The notes: generated from the sequence alone by a model not told the origin. Positions 42,895-50,582 are shown, numbered from the stretch's first letter. The stretch is 64,000 nucleotides of DNA from Pseudomonas serbica (GCF_028823535.1 NZ_JAQIYM010000090.1:868001-932000); one strand, 5' to 3'. Numbers and translations: made by a program.

Positions 42895-42920
42895 AAAAAG
42901 CCGACTGATGCCGGCTTTTT
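42895..42920 (+). terminator. Rho-independent terminator
   Basis: AAAAAGCCG / CGGCTTTTT stem with a short loop, 13 bases past the 42250-42882 stop. The A-run on the left makes it usable in both directions. Confidence 0.85.
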
Positions 42921-42933
42921 GAGGTTTTGTTCG

Positions 42934-43122
42934 CTATAGCAGCGGAGTTGCGACACGCTGCGAGCGCTCCTTGGCGTCCCTCAATGCGTTGCAAATATTT
43001 TTCCTGGTCGTGGCTCGATCTGTGCCACTGATCTTGGTGCCACCGACACCGCGACCAAGCTCCACCAGCGCAAAGATGGCGGGCTGGATAACTTCGGCGC
43101 TGTCATTCATCTCATCGGCCAT
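42934..43122 (-). CDS. Small hypothetical protein, 62 residues
   Basis: ATG 43122 overlaps the stop of the upstream gene by one base (TGATG), so it is coupled. The sequence is basic, with a G-R-G-V-G-G-T-K-I-S-G-T loop and a C-terminal helix. Not recognised. Confidence 0.5.
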   Translation of the reverse strand: MADEMNDSAEVIQPAIFALVELGRGVGGTKISGTDRATTRKNICNALRDAKERSQRVATPLL

Positions 43123-43496
43123 CAAAGCAAATTGAGGATCACGTCATAGCCAGACGGCCACATCGGTACCGTCGACATCCGCGCTCTGATTTCAATCGGA
43201 GGCTCTTTCGAGACGATGCCATTTTTCAGCTGACGCGCAATTACAGCTTCCAGCGGCGGTTTATCGCGACTGTAACCCTGGTTGTTCTCGATCTCCTTGA
43301 ACATCGCGGCCATGACCTGGTTGGCATAGTCCTCAGTCCAGGTGCAGTAGGTGGTCGTCCAGTCCTCGTGACTGAATTGAATGACCGCCTTCGGTTCGCG
43401 AACGCGGATCTGGATGTGCCGGGCGTCGGCCTCGCGGGCAGCCAAAAGCAGCGTATTCAGCGCCCTGTGGGCCTCATCTGGCGCGATGGAGTTCAT
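43122..43496 (-). CDS. Isolated N-terminal domain of a secretion/pilus ATPase type
   Basis: 124 residues from ATG 43496. The pattern A-D-A-R-H-I-Q-I-R-V, an extended middle, R-A-R-M-S-T-V-P-M-W-P-S-G-Y-D-V-I-L-N-L-L mirrors the N2 domain of GspE/PilB/PilT-type ATPases (A-S-D-I-H-x-E..., R-V-S-x-x-P-x-x-x-G-E-x-V-x-x-R-L-L). The Walker A-bearing ATPase domain that should follow is absent; the next gene is only 62 residues and is not an ATPase. It may be a remnant, or a small regulator that mimics the domain. Similarity is by eye. Confidence 0.55.
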   Translation of the reverse strand: MNSIAPDEAHRALNTLLLAAREADARHIQIRVREPKAVIQFSHEDWTTTYCTWTEDYANQVMAAMFKEIENNQGYSRDKPPLEAVIARQLKNGIVSKEPPIEIRARMSTVPMWPSGYDVILNLL

Positions 43497-43508
43497 GAAT
43501 TTCACCAA

Positions 43509-43820
43509 TTCTTATTTTGCTTTGGTGTAATTCTATCGCAGAAAAGGGACATGGTGAAAGCAAAAACGATGAACGTATATTGACAGGCTGTCAATCTTGG
43601 TTATGCTCCTCAGTCCTCCAGATGCCAGCCGCATTCTCGCGCTTGATCCAAAGGATGGCAGAAGAGAGGATTCGTTCTTGACGGCAACGCCGGGCTACAA
43701 CGCTGCCCAACCCAAGATAAGTGCCAGAATTCTAGCATTTAAGGCGTCAAACGGCTGGAATACTGTCACTTAGGAACACGCAGCACCCGGACTGAACATC
43801 GACTTTCATCGGGAATTTGC
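43509..43820. other. Intergenic region, 312 bp
   Basis: It holds the promoter at 43580-43607, a few short frames of under 20 codons and no structured element or repeat that I can see. The minus-strand gene 43496-43122 should be promoted from the left part. Confidence 0.6.
43580..43607 (+). promoter_or_regulatory. Sigma70-type promoter with TTGACA-N3-TGTCAA repeat
   Basis: TTGACA, 16-base spacer, TATGCT. The -35 is the left arm of an inverted repeat identical in arms to that at 12784-12798 (spacer GGC instead of ATC). The next gene on this strand starts 214 bases on (43821), leaving a long 5' leader. Confidence 0.55.
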
Positions 43821-44162
43821 ATGAACTCTACCAGTGACGAAGCCATCGAAAAGATCGTTCGCGCCTACTTCATTGCCCGGCAAGCCATTGCTATGGGACG
43901 GCCTAGCGCGAAGGTGATGCAGCAATTCGATAAGACGGCAACCCGCGTGCTCGATCACCTCACGCGCCAGGGTGATGAGTATGGGTGGACGCCGGCACAC
44001 ATTGAGCACGATAAGCTGCGTTCCCTTCTGAGTACGTATAAACCAGACGACATAGACGAGAAGGCGAAATTCAGCTTTGCCTGGTTGAGGCCATTGTTTT
44101 ATTGCCTCACCGGCAGTCTCTGCTGCGTCGCCCTGTTAATCGTGGCAAACCACGGTAGTTGA
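43821..44162 (+). CDS. C-terminally membrane-anchored small protein
   Basis: 113 residues from ATG 43821. The soluble part is helical (I-E-K-I-V-R-A-Y-F-I-A-R-Q-A, V-M-Q-Q-F-D-K-T-A-T) and the last 25 residues form one membrane segment (P-L-F-Y-C-L-T-G-S-L-C-C-V-A-L-L-I-V). Tail-anchored topology. Function unknown. Confidence 0.6.
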   Translation: MNSTSDEAIEKIVRAYFIARQAIAMGRPSAKVMQQFDKTATRVLDHLTRQGDEYGWTPAHIEHDKLRSLLSTYKPDDIDEKAKFSFAWLRPLFYCLTGSLCCVALLIVANHGS

Positions 44163-44169
44163 GGCTCGC

Positions 44170-44415
44170 CTAGGCGCTCAGTAGTTCATTCTGCTCCAGT
44201 AGGCCGGCGTACTGCGGCAAGAGTCGGATCTTGCCGTCGGAGTGCTCCTGGATGCCCTGGATGGGGCAGGCGCGGCGGTCGCACTCCACCAGATTGACGA
44301 TCCGGCCATCCACCTTCAGTACGTTAACCTGGCTCATGCCGTTGCCGTGCACCGGGCACGCGCCTTTCAGAAGGCGCAGGCGCCGATCCTCAACAGATTG
44401 TCTTGCTCTGGACAT
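44170..44415 (-). CDS. Small cysteine-containing protein
   Basis: 81 residues, ATG 44415 with GGAA eight bases upstream. C-P-V-H-G near residue 20 and C-D-R-R-A-C-P near residue 46 could form a zinc knuckle. Basic N-terminus. Not recognised. Confidence 0.5.
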   Translation of the reverse strand: MSRARQSVEDRRLRLLKGACPVHGNGMSQVNVLKVDGRIVNLVECDRRACPIQGIQEHSDGKIRLLPQYAGLLEQNELLSA

Positions 44416-44520
44416 TGATTAATTTCCGCATTGTTCATCGTGGGTGGCCATCCCCAGCCTGGATTTGGGGCTGATCAAAGCAGGTCAATTTCGAGATGAT
44501 TTCTCGACATTGATGGTAAA

Positions 44521-44548
44521 TTGACATACACTTTCAGCCATGTAAATA
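44521..44548 (+). promoter_or_regulatory. Sigma70-type promoter
   Basis: TTGACA, 16-base spacer, TAAATA, ten bases before ATG 44559, so the leader is very short. Confidence 0.55.
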
Positions 44549-44558
44549 GGAGTTCCCT

Positions 44559-44810
44559 ATGTTCGAAGGCAGAAAATACGTCCATCAAGGCGGTCACAAA
44601 GGCTCATCGATCCGGTTTGCGGACAATCTGTCCCCACCTGGGGTAGCGACGACGGCCTATAACCACGCGATGTCGGCTGAAGAGCGCTATGAGATGGCTC
44701 GGCGCATTACTGCGGCACTGAACCTCACAAGTCGTTTTACCGTCGAGGGACTCGAAGCCGCTTGTGCGAAGCTTGAGGCCCGCGAGGCAGCCGAGGGGAA
44801 GCGATCATGA
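44559..44810 (+). CDS. Small hypothetical protein, 83 residues
   Basis: ATG 44559 with AGGAG six bases upstream. Basic, glycine-rich first third, then two helices (S-A-E-E-R-Y-E-M-A-R-R-I-T-A-A-L, V-E-G-L-E-A-A-C-A-K-L). Coupled to the next gene by an ATGA overlap. Confidence 0.6.
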   Translation: MFEGRKYVHQGGHKGSSIRFADNLSPPGVATTAYNHAMSAEERYEMARRITAALNLTSRFTVEGLEAACAKLEAREAAEGKRS

Positions 44811-45076
44811 GCAACCGACCGATTGGTGTAAACATCTACCTGTCCGTTGCCGAACTGGCGGCGCTGGAGCAAGCGCGCACCTTTCTGGCGAACCTTGCCG
44901 AGCGGCCTCTGACTGCACCCACTGAAGCCGACCAAGCCAATCATGGCATGAACGAGCTGTTTCAGAAGATAGATGCAGCCAGGCAGGCACAGAGTCGTAA
45001 AGCTGGGATAAGATCGGGTATTCGATTCAAGGGGCAAACGGACTCAGGCCTTGGACAAAACCAAGGTACAAACTGA
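44807..45076 (+). CDS. Small helical protein with recombined C-terminus
   Basis: 89 residues; ATG overlaps the upstream stop. The first 63 residues form two clean helices (S-V-A-E-L-A-A-L-E-Q-A-R-T-F-L). From about 44998 on, the DNA is a copy of the leader of the gene at 46309, so the last 25 residues (K-A-G-I-R-S-G-I-R-F-K-G) come from a duplicated promoter region and are probably not the original tail. Confidence 0.5.
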   Translation: MSNRPIGVNIYLSVAELAALEQARTFLANLAERPLTAPTEADQANHGMNELFQKIDAARQAQSRKAGIRSGIRFKGQTDSGLGQNQGTN

Positions 45077-45256
45077 AACGCTGGCCGGCGATGCCCTGAA
45101 CTGGGCGGTGATGAATTCCGAAGGCCTCGAGCTCACGCCTGTGTTGATCCTGCTGTGGCCACTTGCCACTGAACAGTAACGGTAGTGCTGGGCGAATCGG
45201 TTGAAATTCCAACGTTCCTGGCTGAGAAAATGGCCGAGGATCGCCAAAAGACCTGA
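45051..45256 (+). pseudogene. Decayed internal-deletion copy of the gene at 46309
   Basis: The first 33 codons (D-K-T-K-V-Q-T-E-T-L-A-G-D-A-L-N-W-A-V) nearly match the intact gene 46309-46719 but begin with TTG; after E-L-T-P-V the frame diverges and stops at TAA 45177. The final segment (V-E-I-P-T-F-L-A-E-K) at about 45205-45256 matches the intact gene's end (V-E-V-P-T-F-L-V-E-Q). The middle 200 bases are deleted. Duplicated leader DNA lies at 44998-45040. Confidence 0.7.
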
Positions 45257-45300
45257 GCGACTACCAATCAGCCAATTATAAAATATCATGGAGTAATAGA

Positions 45301-46173
45301 ATGAACGACGCACTTGGCGACCGGATGAAGGAATACGAAGGGCTCGAAGCTGCTCGTAAGTTTATGCCGGGCATTCCGATCATTGCCCGTGTAGACGGAC
45401 GCGGGTTCAGTAAATTCACCAAAGGTATGGGCCGACCTTTTGATCAGCTAATGACCAATGCGATGATCGAAACCACCAAGTTTCTGGTCAAGGAAACCAA
45501 TGCCTGCATCGGCTATACGCAGAGTGATGAAATCACCCTGGTGTTCAACCCGCACGCTACCAAAAGAGCGGTATGGTTCAACGCCCGCATTACCAAAATG
45601 ATTTCTCAGCTGGCAGCTCAAGCCACCATTGGTTTCTACAACGAAATTCTGCGCACCATGCCGAAGTACGCCAGGCGACTGCCGACCTTCGACGCCCGTG
45701 TATGGCAGGTTCCAACTGCCATTGAAGCGGCCAACTCGGTACTGTGGCGTGAGTGGGATGCCACTAAGAACAGTATCACCATGGCTGCCTCCGTTTTCTA
45801 TACGACGAGCCAGCTCAAGGGGAAGAATGGTGCAGAGAAACAGGAGCTACTGTTCCAGAACGGCATCAACTGGAACGACTACCCAGTCAGCTTCAAGCGC
45901 GGCACCTATGTGCAACGCACGTCGTTCTCGAAGCCCTTCACGGTCGAGGAACTGGATAAACTTCCTGCGAAACACATGGCCCGCAGCAATCCGGAATTGG
46001 CCATCATTCGTTCGAAGATCGATGTGATCGACATGCCGAAGTTCAGCTCCGTCGCCAATCCGGTGGAAGTCATCTTCAACGCAGCCAAGCCCGTGCTGAA
46101 AAAAGATGTATCGCTGGTGGATGCCGATGGATTCAAACCCGAGGAAGTGTTCGGGGAAATCGAAGTAGCTTAA
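45301..46173 (+). CDS. Thg1-like 3'-5' nucleotidyltransferase (tRNA-His guanylyltransferase family)
   Basis: 290 residues, ATG 45301 with GGAG seven bases upstream. Residues 31-40 read R-V-D-G-R-G-F-S-K-F, the first metal-binding aspartate motif, and 72-80 read T-Q-S-D-E-I-T-L-V, the second. P-T-F-D-A-R-V near residue 124 and an H-A-T-K-R segment also match. Thg1-type enzymes add nucleotides in the 3'-5' direction to tRNA 5' ends; bacterial Thg1-like proteins repair truncated tRNAs rather than adding G-1. On a mobile element it may counter tRNA-cleaving defences. Preceded by the decayed gene copy, followed by a terminator. Confidence 0.88.
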   Translation: MNDALGDRMKEYEGLEAARKFMPGIPIIARVDGRGFSKFTKGMGRPFDQLMTNAMIETTKFLVKETNACIGYTQSDEITLVFNPHATKRAVWFNARITKMISQLAAQATIGFYNEILRTMPKYARRLPTFDARVWQVPTAIEAANSVLWREWDATKNSITMAASVFYTTSQLKGKNGAEKQELLFQNGINWNDYPVSFKRGTYVQRTSFSKPFTVEELDKLPAKHMARSNPELAIIRSKIDVIDMPKFSSVANPVEVIFNAAKPVLKKDVSLVDADGFKPEEVFGEIEVA

Positions 46174-46194
46174 AGTTGCCGGCAAAAAGATGAG

Positions 46195-46214
46195 GAGGGC
46201 GAAAGCCCTCTTTA
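46195..46214 (+). terminator. Rho-independent terminator of the Thg1-like gene
   Basis: GAGGGC / GCCCTC stem with a GAAA tetraloop and TTT. Confidence 0.8.
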
Positions 46215-46308
46215 TGGCTCAGGGGCAATCATTGTGCTCTGTTGGGCCAGCTCAACCTCGCAAAGCTGGTATAAGATCCTCGATTCGATTCATGGGGAAG
46301 TACTGATT

Positions 46309-46719
46309 ATGGACAAGACCAAGGTTCTAACAGAAACGCTGGCCGGCGAGGCACTGAACTGGGCCGTGATGAAGTCGGAAGGCGTCGAGCTCACACCTGT
46401 TTTCAAAGAGAGTGGGTTTCATGCCTGGTACATCGCTGATGCCGGCATGCCACGGGCCAGGGGTGAGCTGCAAGACTTTGCCGGGGACTGGAACCTGATG
46501 AAGGGCTTGGTGCTTAAACACGACATAGGCTTTGGAAAGATCAGGGGCAACCGGTGGGCAGCTCACCCGATGCGTTCCAATGAACCCACCAACTGGAGCT
46601 ATGCGGATGACCCGGCTGTGGCGGTCTGCCGTGCTGCGGTGATCGAAACGCTGGGCACCTGGGTCGAAGTACCGACTTTCCTGGTTGAACAACCAGTTCA
46701 GGGCCTAAAAAGCGTTTAA
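46309..46719 (+). CDS. DUF2591-like phage protein
   Basis: 136 residues from ATG 46309. M-D-K-T-K-V-L-T-E-T-L-A-G-E-A-L-N-W-A-V with later A-V-C-R-A-A-V-I-E-T-L-G resembles the short phage protein family in which an N-terminal L-x-G-x-A-L-D-W-A-V helix is followed by conserved W and C-terminal V-x-V-P. Role unknown even in phages. A TATAAG box at 46270 may be its -10. Parent of the decayed copy at 45051. Confidence 0.65.
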   Translation: MDKTKVLTETLAGEALNWAVMKSEGVELTPVFKESGFHAWYIADAGMPRARGELQDFAGDWNLMKGLVLKHDIGFGKIRGNRWAAHPMRSNEPTNWSYADDPAVAVCRAAVIETLGTWVEVPTFLVEQPVQGLKSV

Positions 46720-46802
46720 GCAGCTGCCGGGGTGGGCCTCTGTGCCCGCTCTTTGGCGCGTCAGATACTCGATACAGATTGTCCGAACCGGAGGATAGCT
46801 AC

Positions 46803-47156
46803 ATGGCGGTGTATGTAGACGACATGAAGGCAGCTTTTTCCAAAATGGTTATGTGCCACATGATTGCCGACAGTGAAGAGGAGCTTCACCTGATGGCCGA
46901 CCAGCTCGGCATCTCCCGCAGCCATCACCAGGCACCGCCAAAGCATCACAGCGACTACGACATCGCCCAGAGCAAACGCGCCCTTGCGGTCAAGCTAGGG
47001 GCTCTGGAGATCAGCCAGAGGACACTGGCCTGCATGTGCATGCATCGCAAGGAGTTCGGGCGCCTGGGCACCCCAGAAGAGGCCGTGCGCTGGCGCGTTG
47101 GTGATGAGGCAGCAGACGAAATGGTTCGCGGGCAAACGCAAGATCTGTTCAGTTAG
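46803..47156 (+). CDS. DUF4031 family protein
   Basis: 117 residues, ATG 46803 behind GGAGG. It matches DUF4031 well: M-A-V-Y-V-D-D-M-K-A-A-F at the start, M-C-H-M-I-A-D-S-E-E-E-L-H near residue 18, a Q-A-P-P-K-H segment, Y-D-I-A-Q-S-K-R-A-L-A-V near residue 51, and A-L-E-I-S. The family is widespread in phages and actinobacteria and has no assigned function; the conserved Asp/His pattern suggests a small enzyme or nucleotide-binding protein. The C-terminal 40 residues extend beyond the usual family. Confidence 0.85.
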   Translation: MAVYVDDMKAAFSKMVMCHMIADSEEELHLMADQLGISRSHHQAPPKHHSDYDIAQSKRALAVKLGALEISQRTLACMCMHRKEFGRLGTPEEAVRWRVGDEAADEMVRGQTQDLFS

Positions 47157-47189
47157 CAGGCCTTTCGGCCATCGCCACAAGACCAGGCC

Positions 47190-48344
47190 TTAGAGGCCCA
47201 GGTCTTTGCTGAACGCTAGTGGTAGCATGATCTTCACGTGTTTCGCGATGTCCGTGTCCAGGCCGGCGTTGATCAGCTCCTGGGCCATGGTGACGTCCTT
47301 GACGTAATCCTCGAGGAACGATTTGACTCGAGTGAAAATCTCGGGACTGCGCGGGTAGCTTGAATTGCAACATTCGACCACGATGCCACTTCGTTTTTTC
47401 TCATCGATCTCCGTCAAAGGAGGGCAGTAGGTACCGCCTGCACACAGGTGGTAGATAAGCTGAGGAGCTGCAGTACCTGCGGATTCTTTCCTCTCGTTGA
47501 ATTGTTCCGCATGCCAGGCATCGTCGAACACAATTCCATGCTCGGCCAGCTTCAGGAAGTGATCAGGCCTCATGAACAAGGCCCTTTTTGAGGACTCGAG
47601 GGTCGCTTCAGCCAATTTTAGCAGCCCGGCGCTCTTGTAATGATCAACCACCATCAGGGATTCAGAGCTGTTCATCAGTGATTTCATTACCTCACTTGTG
47701 AACCTATCCTCCTGCTCACGCAATAGATCCACCACGGGCGCCGGGATGGTTCTATTGAGTGTGCGTCTGAGAAGGGTGGTCAAGTGATCCCCTATGTCCC
47801 TGCCTACATACAGCGAAAAGCTGCACGAAATGTCATTGAGTCGGTCTTTGCGCATGGCTTCAGAGCAATGCCGCAAGTGGATGTCGTGGATATTCTCACT
47901 GTCCTGGGTCAGGTATTTGATCAGATCAAGGTAGTCGCCCCATGAAGCTTTAAGGGAAAAGTTTTTGCACTCCTGAGCGATGTAGCTGGTACTTGGCAGG
48001 TTGAGGTAGCTGGGGAATGACCGCTCAGCTTTTTTCAGTTTGCCATCAGGCGACATGGAGGCGCCCATGACCATCATTTCCAGGGCCGAGTCGAATTTCT
48101 TGTATGCGGCTGCGATCAGGCCATGTTCTCCGCCATGCTGTGCCCTGGGTTTGCTTTTCAGCTTTGCTTGCATGGCGCCGTAGTGGTCGATGTCACCGAT
48201 GTGCAGCGTTTGCTGAAACATGTCTTGGATCTTTGAGATGCGCAGGACGGCGATCAAATCATCGTCCTTGCGGGTGCGCCGCAGAATCTCCAGGGCATCT
48301 TCGAGCTCAGAGAGTGAGGGGAGTGTGGTATCGGGTGCGGACAT
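47190..48344 (-). CDS. FxxDLGL-family outlier
   Basis: 384 residues from ATG 48344 (GAGGATC nine bases upstream; ATG 48365 is also possible). It ends V-K-I-M-L-P-L-A-F-S-K-D-L-G-L, matching the family tail exactly. The rest is not clearly alignable by eye: an N-terminal coiled region (L-E-I-L-R-R-T-R-K-D-D-D), H-I-G-D-I-D-H-Y, L-R-H-C-S-E-A-M-R-K-D-R, and a cluster of cysteines and prolines near 315-340 (H-L-C-A-G-G-T-Y-C-P-P). It lacks the G-G-P-F core of subgroup A. It supports the idea that the tail, not the body, is the shared element. Monocistronic. Confidence 0.85.
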   Translation of the reverse strand: MSAPDTTLPSLSELEDALEILRRTRKDDDLIAVLRISKIQDMFQQTLHIGDIDHYGAMQAKLKSKPRAQHGGEHGLIAAAYKKFDSALEMMVMGASMSPDGKLKKAERSFPSYLNLPSTSYIAQECKNFSLKASWGDYLDLIKYLTQDSENIHDIHLRHCSEAMRKDRLNDISCSFSLYVGRDIGDHLTTLLRRTLNRTIPAPVVDLLREQEDRFTSEVMKSLMNSSESLMVVDHYKSAGLLKLAEATLESSKRALFMRPDHFLKLAEHGIVFDDAWHAEQFNERKESAGTAAPQLIYHLCAGGTYCPPLTEIDEKKRSGIVVECCNSSYPRSPEIFTRVKSFLEDYVKDVTMAQELINAGLDTDIAKHVKIMLPLAFSKDLGL

Positions 48345-48480
48345 GCTGAGATCCTCAAAGGTCATGGGATCAGCGTATCAGGGGAGCAGGAGCGCAGGCG
48401 AGTGCGAGGGGAGTCGTTGTTTCGACGAAAGTCGGCTGGCTGTTCATCGCAAAGCGCCGTTCGTGTCGCGGCAGAGACGA

Positions 48481-48783
48481 TCAGGCGCTCTCAGTTTGCT
48501 CGGCAGCGATTGCGGCAATCTTCACTGCATTGGCCGCATCAAGCGCCACTTCGCGCATAGCTCGGTAGTTGCTGTCGGCAAACTCATGGCCTTCCCAGGT
48601 CAGAATATGCGGCTGGAACAGCTCATTGTCGTTCAAACGGATCAGACCAGTTTCTGACATGAGCCAGGCGTGGTACTTAAAGAGATCAGGCTCGACGCCA
48701 GGCAGGCCCAGCAAAGGCTGCATATGGTCGGATTCCTGCAACCAATGAATAATGCGAAAGATGATGTTCAGGTCGCGTTTCAC
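48481..48783 (-). CDS. DUF2513 family protein
   Basis: 100 residues. GTG 48783 is preferred: GGAG stands six bases upstream and the protein then begins M-K-R-D-L-N-I-I-F-R-I-I, the typical family start (ATG 48795 adds four residues). The middle has H-A-W-L-M-S-E-T-G-L-I-R and I-L-T-W-E-G-H-E-F, the winged-helix signature of DUF2513 (YjcQ-like). Found in prophages and toxin-like islands; function unproven. Confidence 0.82.
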   Translation of the reverse strand: MKRDLNIIFRIIHWLQESDHMQPLLGLPGVEPDLFKYHAWLMSETGLIRLNDNELFQPHILTWEGHEFADSNYRAMREVALDAANAVKIAAIAAEQTESA

Positions 48784-49010
48784 GGTGTTCTCCATTGGTT
48801 ATTTGCAAATAACCTGTGGTCAAACTTTCTGTAGGCCTAAGTACAAATCGGCCCAGAACATCATTCTTTTAATGCTAATCAGTGTTTATTTTCTAAATTT
48901 ATATCATGTATTGACAACGCATAATGCATTGAACAGCATAGGGTTTGCGGCATAACCCTCTCACGCAACCATAAAGAGAGGATCCGTCAATTTTCAGGAT
49001 TGGGAAATAC

Positions 49011-49295
49011 ATGAGCACTGCGAACTCTATCGCATCTTTCGTCGAAGCACTCAAACTCTCTGGCATCGTCATTTCCGATGAAACTCGGTTGATCGAACGC
49101 CTCAACAAGGCCGGCGACGCTCCGGAAGCTGTTGAAATCGTCTTCAACAAGGTGATCAGCAACAGCAAGGCATCGGGCGTTTCGTTCTACGGCGACACGA
49201 CCAAGTCGTCTGCCGGCATCACCAAGGCCTTCAAAGACATCAACTTTGATGGCTTTACCTGGCGCAGCTTCCAACAGTGCGTTAAGCCTCTGTAA
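49011..49295 (+). CDS. Hypothetical protein, 94 residues
   Basis: ATG 49011. Helical (I-A-S-F-V-E-A-L-K-L-S-G, E-A-V-E-I-V-F-N-K-V), ending in F-D-G-F-T-W-R-S-F-Q-Q-C. A TTGACA box lies at 48911 but no good -10 is spaced from it. Terminator follows. Not recognised. Confidence 0.6.
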   Translation: MSTANSIASFVEALKLSGIVISDETRLIERLNKAGDAPEAVEIVFNKVISNSKASGVSFYGDTTKSSAGITKAFKDINFDGFTWRSFQQCVKPL

Positions 49296-49326
49296 ATCAG
49301 ACCGGCTTCACAGCAAACGCTGCCAA

Positions 49327-49373
49327 CCCCCATACCCATTCGGAGAAATCCGAAAAGGGTCAGGGGGCTTTTT
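49327..49373 (+). terminator. Rho-independent terminator
   Basis: CCCCC..ACCC / GGGT..GGGGG stem (two helices) and CTTTTT, about 30 bases after the 49011-49295 stop. Confidence 0.75.
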
Positions 49374-49380
49374 GCGTGGT

Positions 49381-49587
49381 CTACTGAGGCCAGGCAGCCT
49401 TGCACCCCGGTCGCTGGCAGCGGGACAGAGTTGAGATCAACTCAGCAGGCTGTGGGTCGCACATCATTGCATTCAGCCCGCATGCGGGATCGCCATTGGC
49501 CAACAAGACATGGGCCTTTTTCGGGGATCTGGTGTCCGGATTGACCAGCCAGCTGGCGTCACGAAAGGCGGCGTTAACGGTAGTCAT
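49381..49587 (-). CDS. Small hypothetical protein, 68 residues
   Basis: ATG 49587 overlaps the upstream stop (ATGA) and has AGGGG ten bases upstream. Four cysteines (A-C-G, M-C-D, R-C-Q-R-P-G-C) could coordinate a metal. Last gene of the minus-strand operon 50888-49381. Confidence 0.55.
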   Translation of the reverse strand: MTTVNAAFRDASWLVNPDTRSPKKAHVLLANGDPACGLNAMMCDPQPAELISTLSRCQRPGCKAAWPQ

Positions 49588-50162
49588 GAGGCAGTCCCCT
49601 GAGTGTTTGTGCGTGAGTTTTTTGCCATTCGGTCGAATCGCACCTTGAGCACACTCAGCGGTTTACTGCTTGATGACGACCCGAACTCGCAATCGTACAC
49701 CAGGGCGTGCTCCCGGTAATGGTTGAACGCGTAGATCCTGTTTGGCAGCAGTTGCCGGCGCTCGTCTTCAACCTGAAGGAAATGGAGATGGCTGGCCTGG
49801 TACGGAATCAATAAGACCGTGCTGTTGATCTGATCGTCTCGTTGATCCGTGTGAACAGGCATCTCGACCGAGGCCATGACCAGATGGTGCTGTCGACCCC
49901 CATAGAAGGCCGCCAGTTGTTTGGTCAGTCGTTGGCACACCAAGGGCTTAGCCACCTGAACGACCTCGCCATTCCTGAAGTGATGGGTTCGGGATATAAG
50001 GTGTTCATAGTCTTCATAGGAGGGGTCGGGCAGCAGCTCCTGGTCAAACTGAAGGTGACAGTCGAAGGCGTTCCTGCGTTTTAAGTGTGCAGCTTCCACT
50101 CGCATGTACTGGCGGTACGAAGAGGGGAGCCTGATCGGCCCCAAGCAGCGTATAAGTGGCAT
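49584..50162 (-). CDS. Possible 2OG-Fe(II) oxygenase-like protein
   Basis: 192 residues from ATG 50162. Residues 100-106 read E-M-P-V-H-T-D (H-x-D), then a strand-rich stretch, then P-N-R-I-Y-A-F-N-H-Y-R-E-H-A-L-V-Y, where H152 could be the distal iron ligand, as in jelly-roll 2-oxoglutarate oxygenases. A clear C-terminal arginine ligand is not identified. A metal-dependent hydroxylase is a working guess; a structural beta-roll is the alternative. Second-last gene of a minus-strand operon. Confidence 0.5.
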   Translation of the reverse strand: MPLIRCLGPIRLPSSYRQYMRVEAAHLKRRNAFDCHLQFDQELLPDPSYEDYEHLISRTHHFRNGEVVQVAKPLVCQRLTKQLAAFYGGRQHHLVMASVEMPVHTDQRDDQINSTVLLIPYQASHLHFLQVEDERRQLLPNRIYAFNHYREHALVYDCEFGSSSSSKPLSVLKVRFDRMAKNSRTNTQGTAS

Positions 50163-50195
50163 GCCGTCCTTTCCTGATCTTGGGGTGGCTGATGA

Positions 50196-50564
50196 TCAGG
50201 AAACTTCTTCAGCAGGCTCTAAGGCGACGTTCATTGCCTCCAGGGCCAATGCATGGAAGCGCTCGAAGAACAGCGGTACCAGTTCCTCATAATCAGGCCG
50301 GCAATCCAGCGGAAAACCGATGGTGTCCAGGTTATCGGTCAGCTCCTGGGTTTTGGTGTGCACGGTCTGGTAATCAGCCTCGAAATCGTGACGCACCCGG
50401 TCAGGTTGATCGTGGCCACGCACGACTGCGACGTAAAAAGAACACATTTCAGCGTGGCACATCGCCTTTTCATGACCATCCATGCGGCCTTTTGAGTTAC
50501 TCATCAGGTACCGGTGAATGCAGTGATCCAGATGGATCCGGCAAGCTTGTTTCAACATCGACAT
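50196..50564 (-). CDS. Hypothetical protein, 122 residues
   Basis: ATG 50564 (M-S-M-L-K-Q-A-C). Histidine- and cysteine-rich N-terminal half (H-L-D-H-C-I-H-R-Y, H-E-K-A-M-C-H-A-E-M-C) that could bind metal, and a helical acidic C-terminal half. 33 bases before the next gene of the operon. Not recognised. Confidence 0.55.
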   Translation of the reverse strand: MSMLKQACRIHLDHCIHRYLMSNSKGRMDGHEKAMCHAEMCSFYVAVVRGHDQPDRVRHDFEADYQTVHTKTQELTDNLDTIGFPLDCRPDYEELVPLFFERFHALALEAMNVALEPAEEVS

Positions 50565-50582
50565 AAGTGGCGTCCTTGTTGT

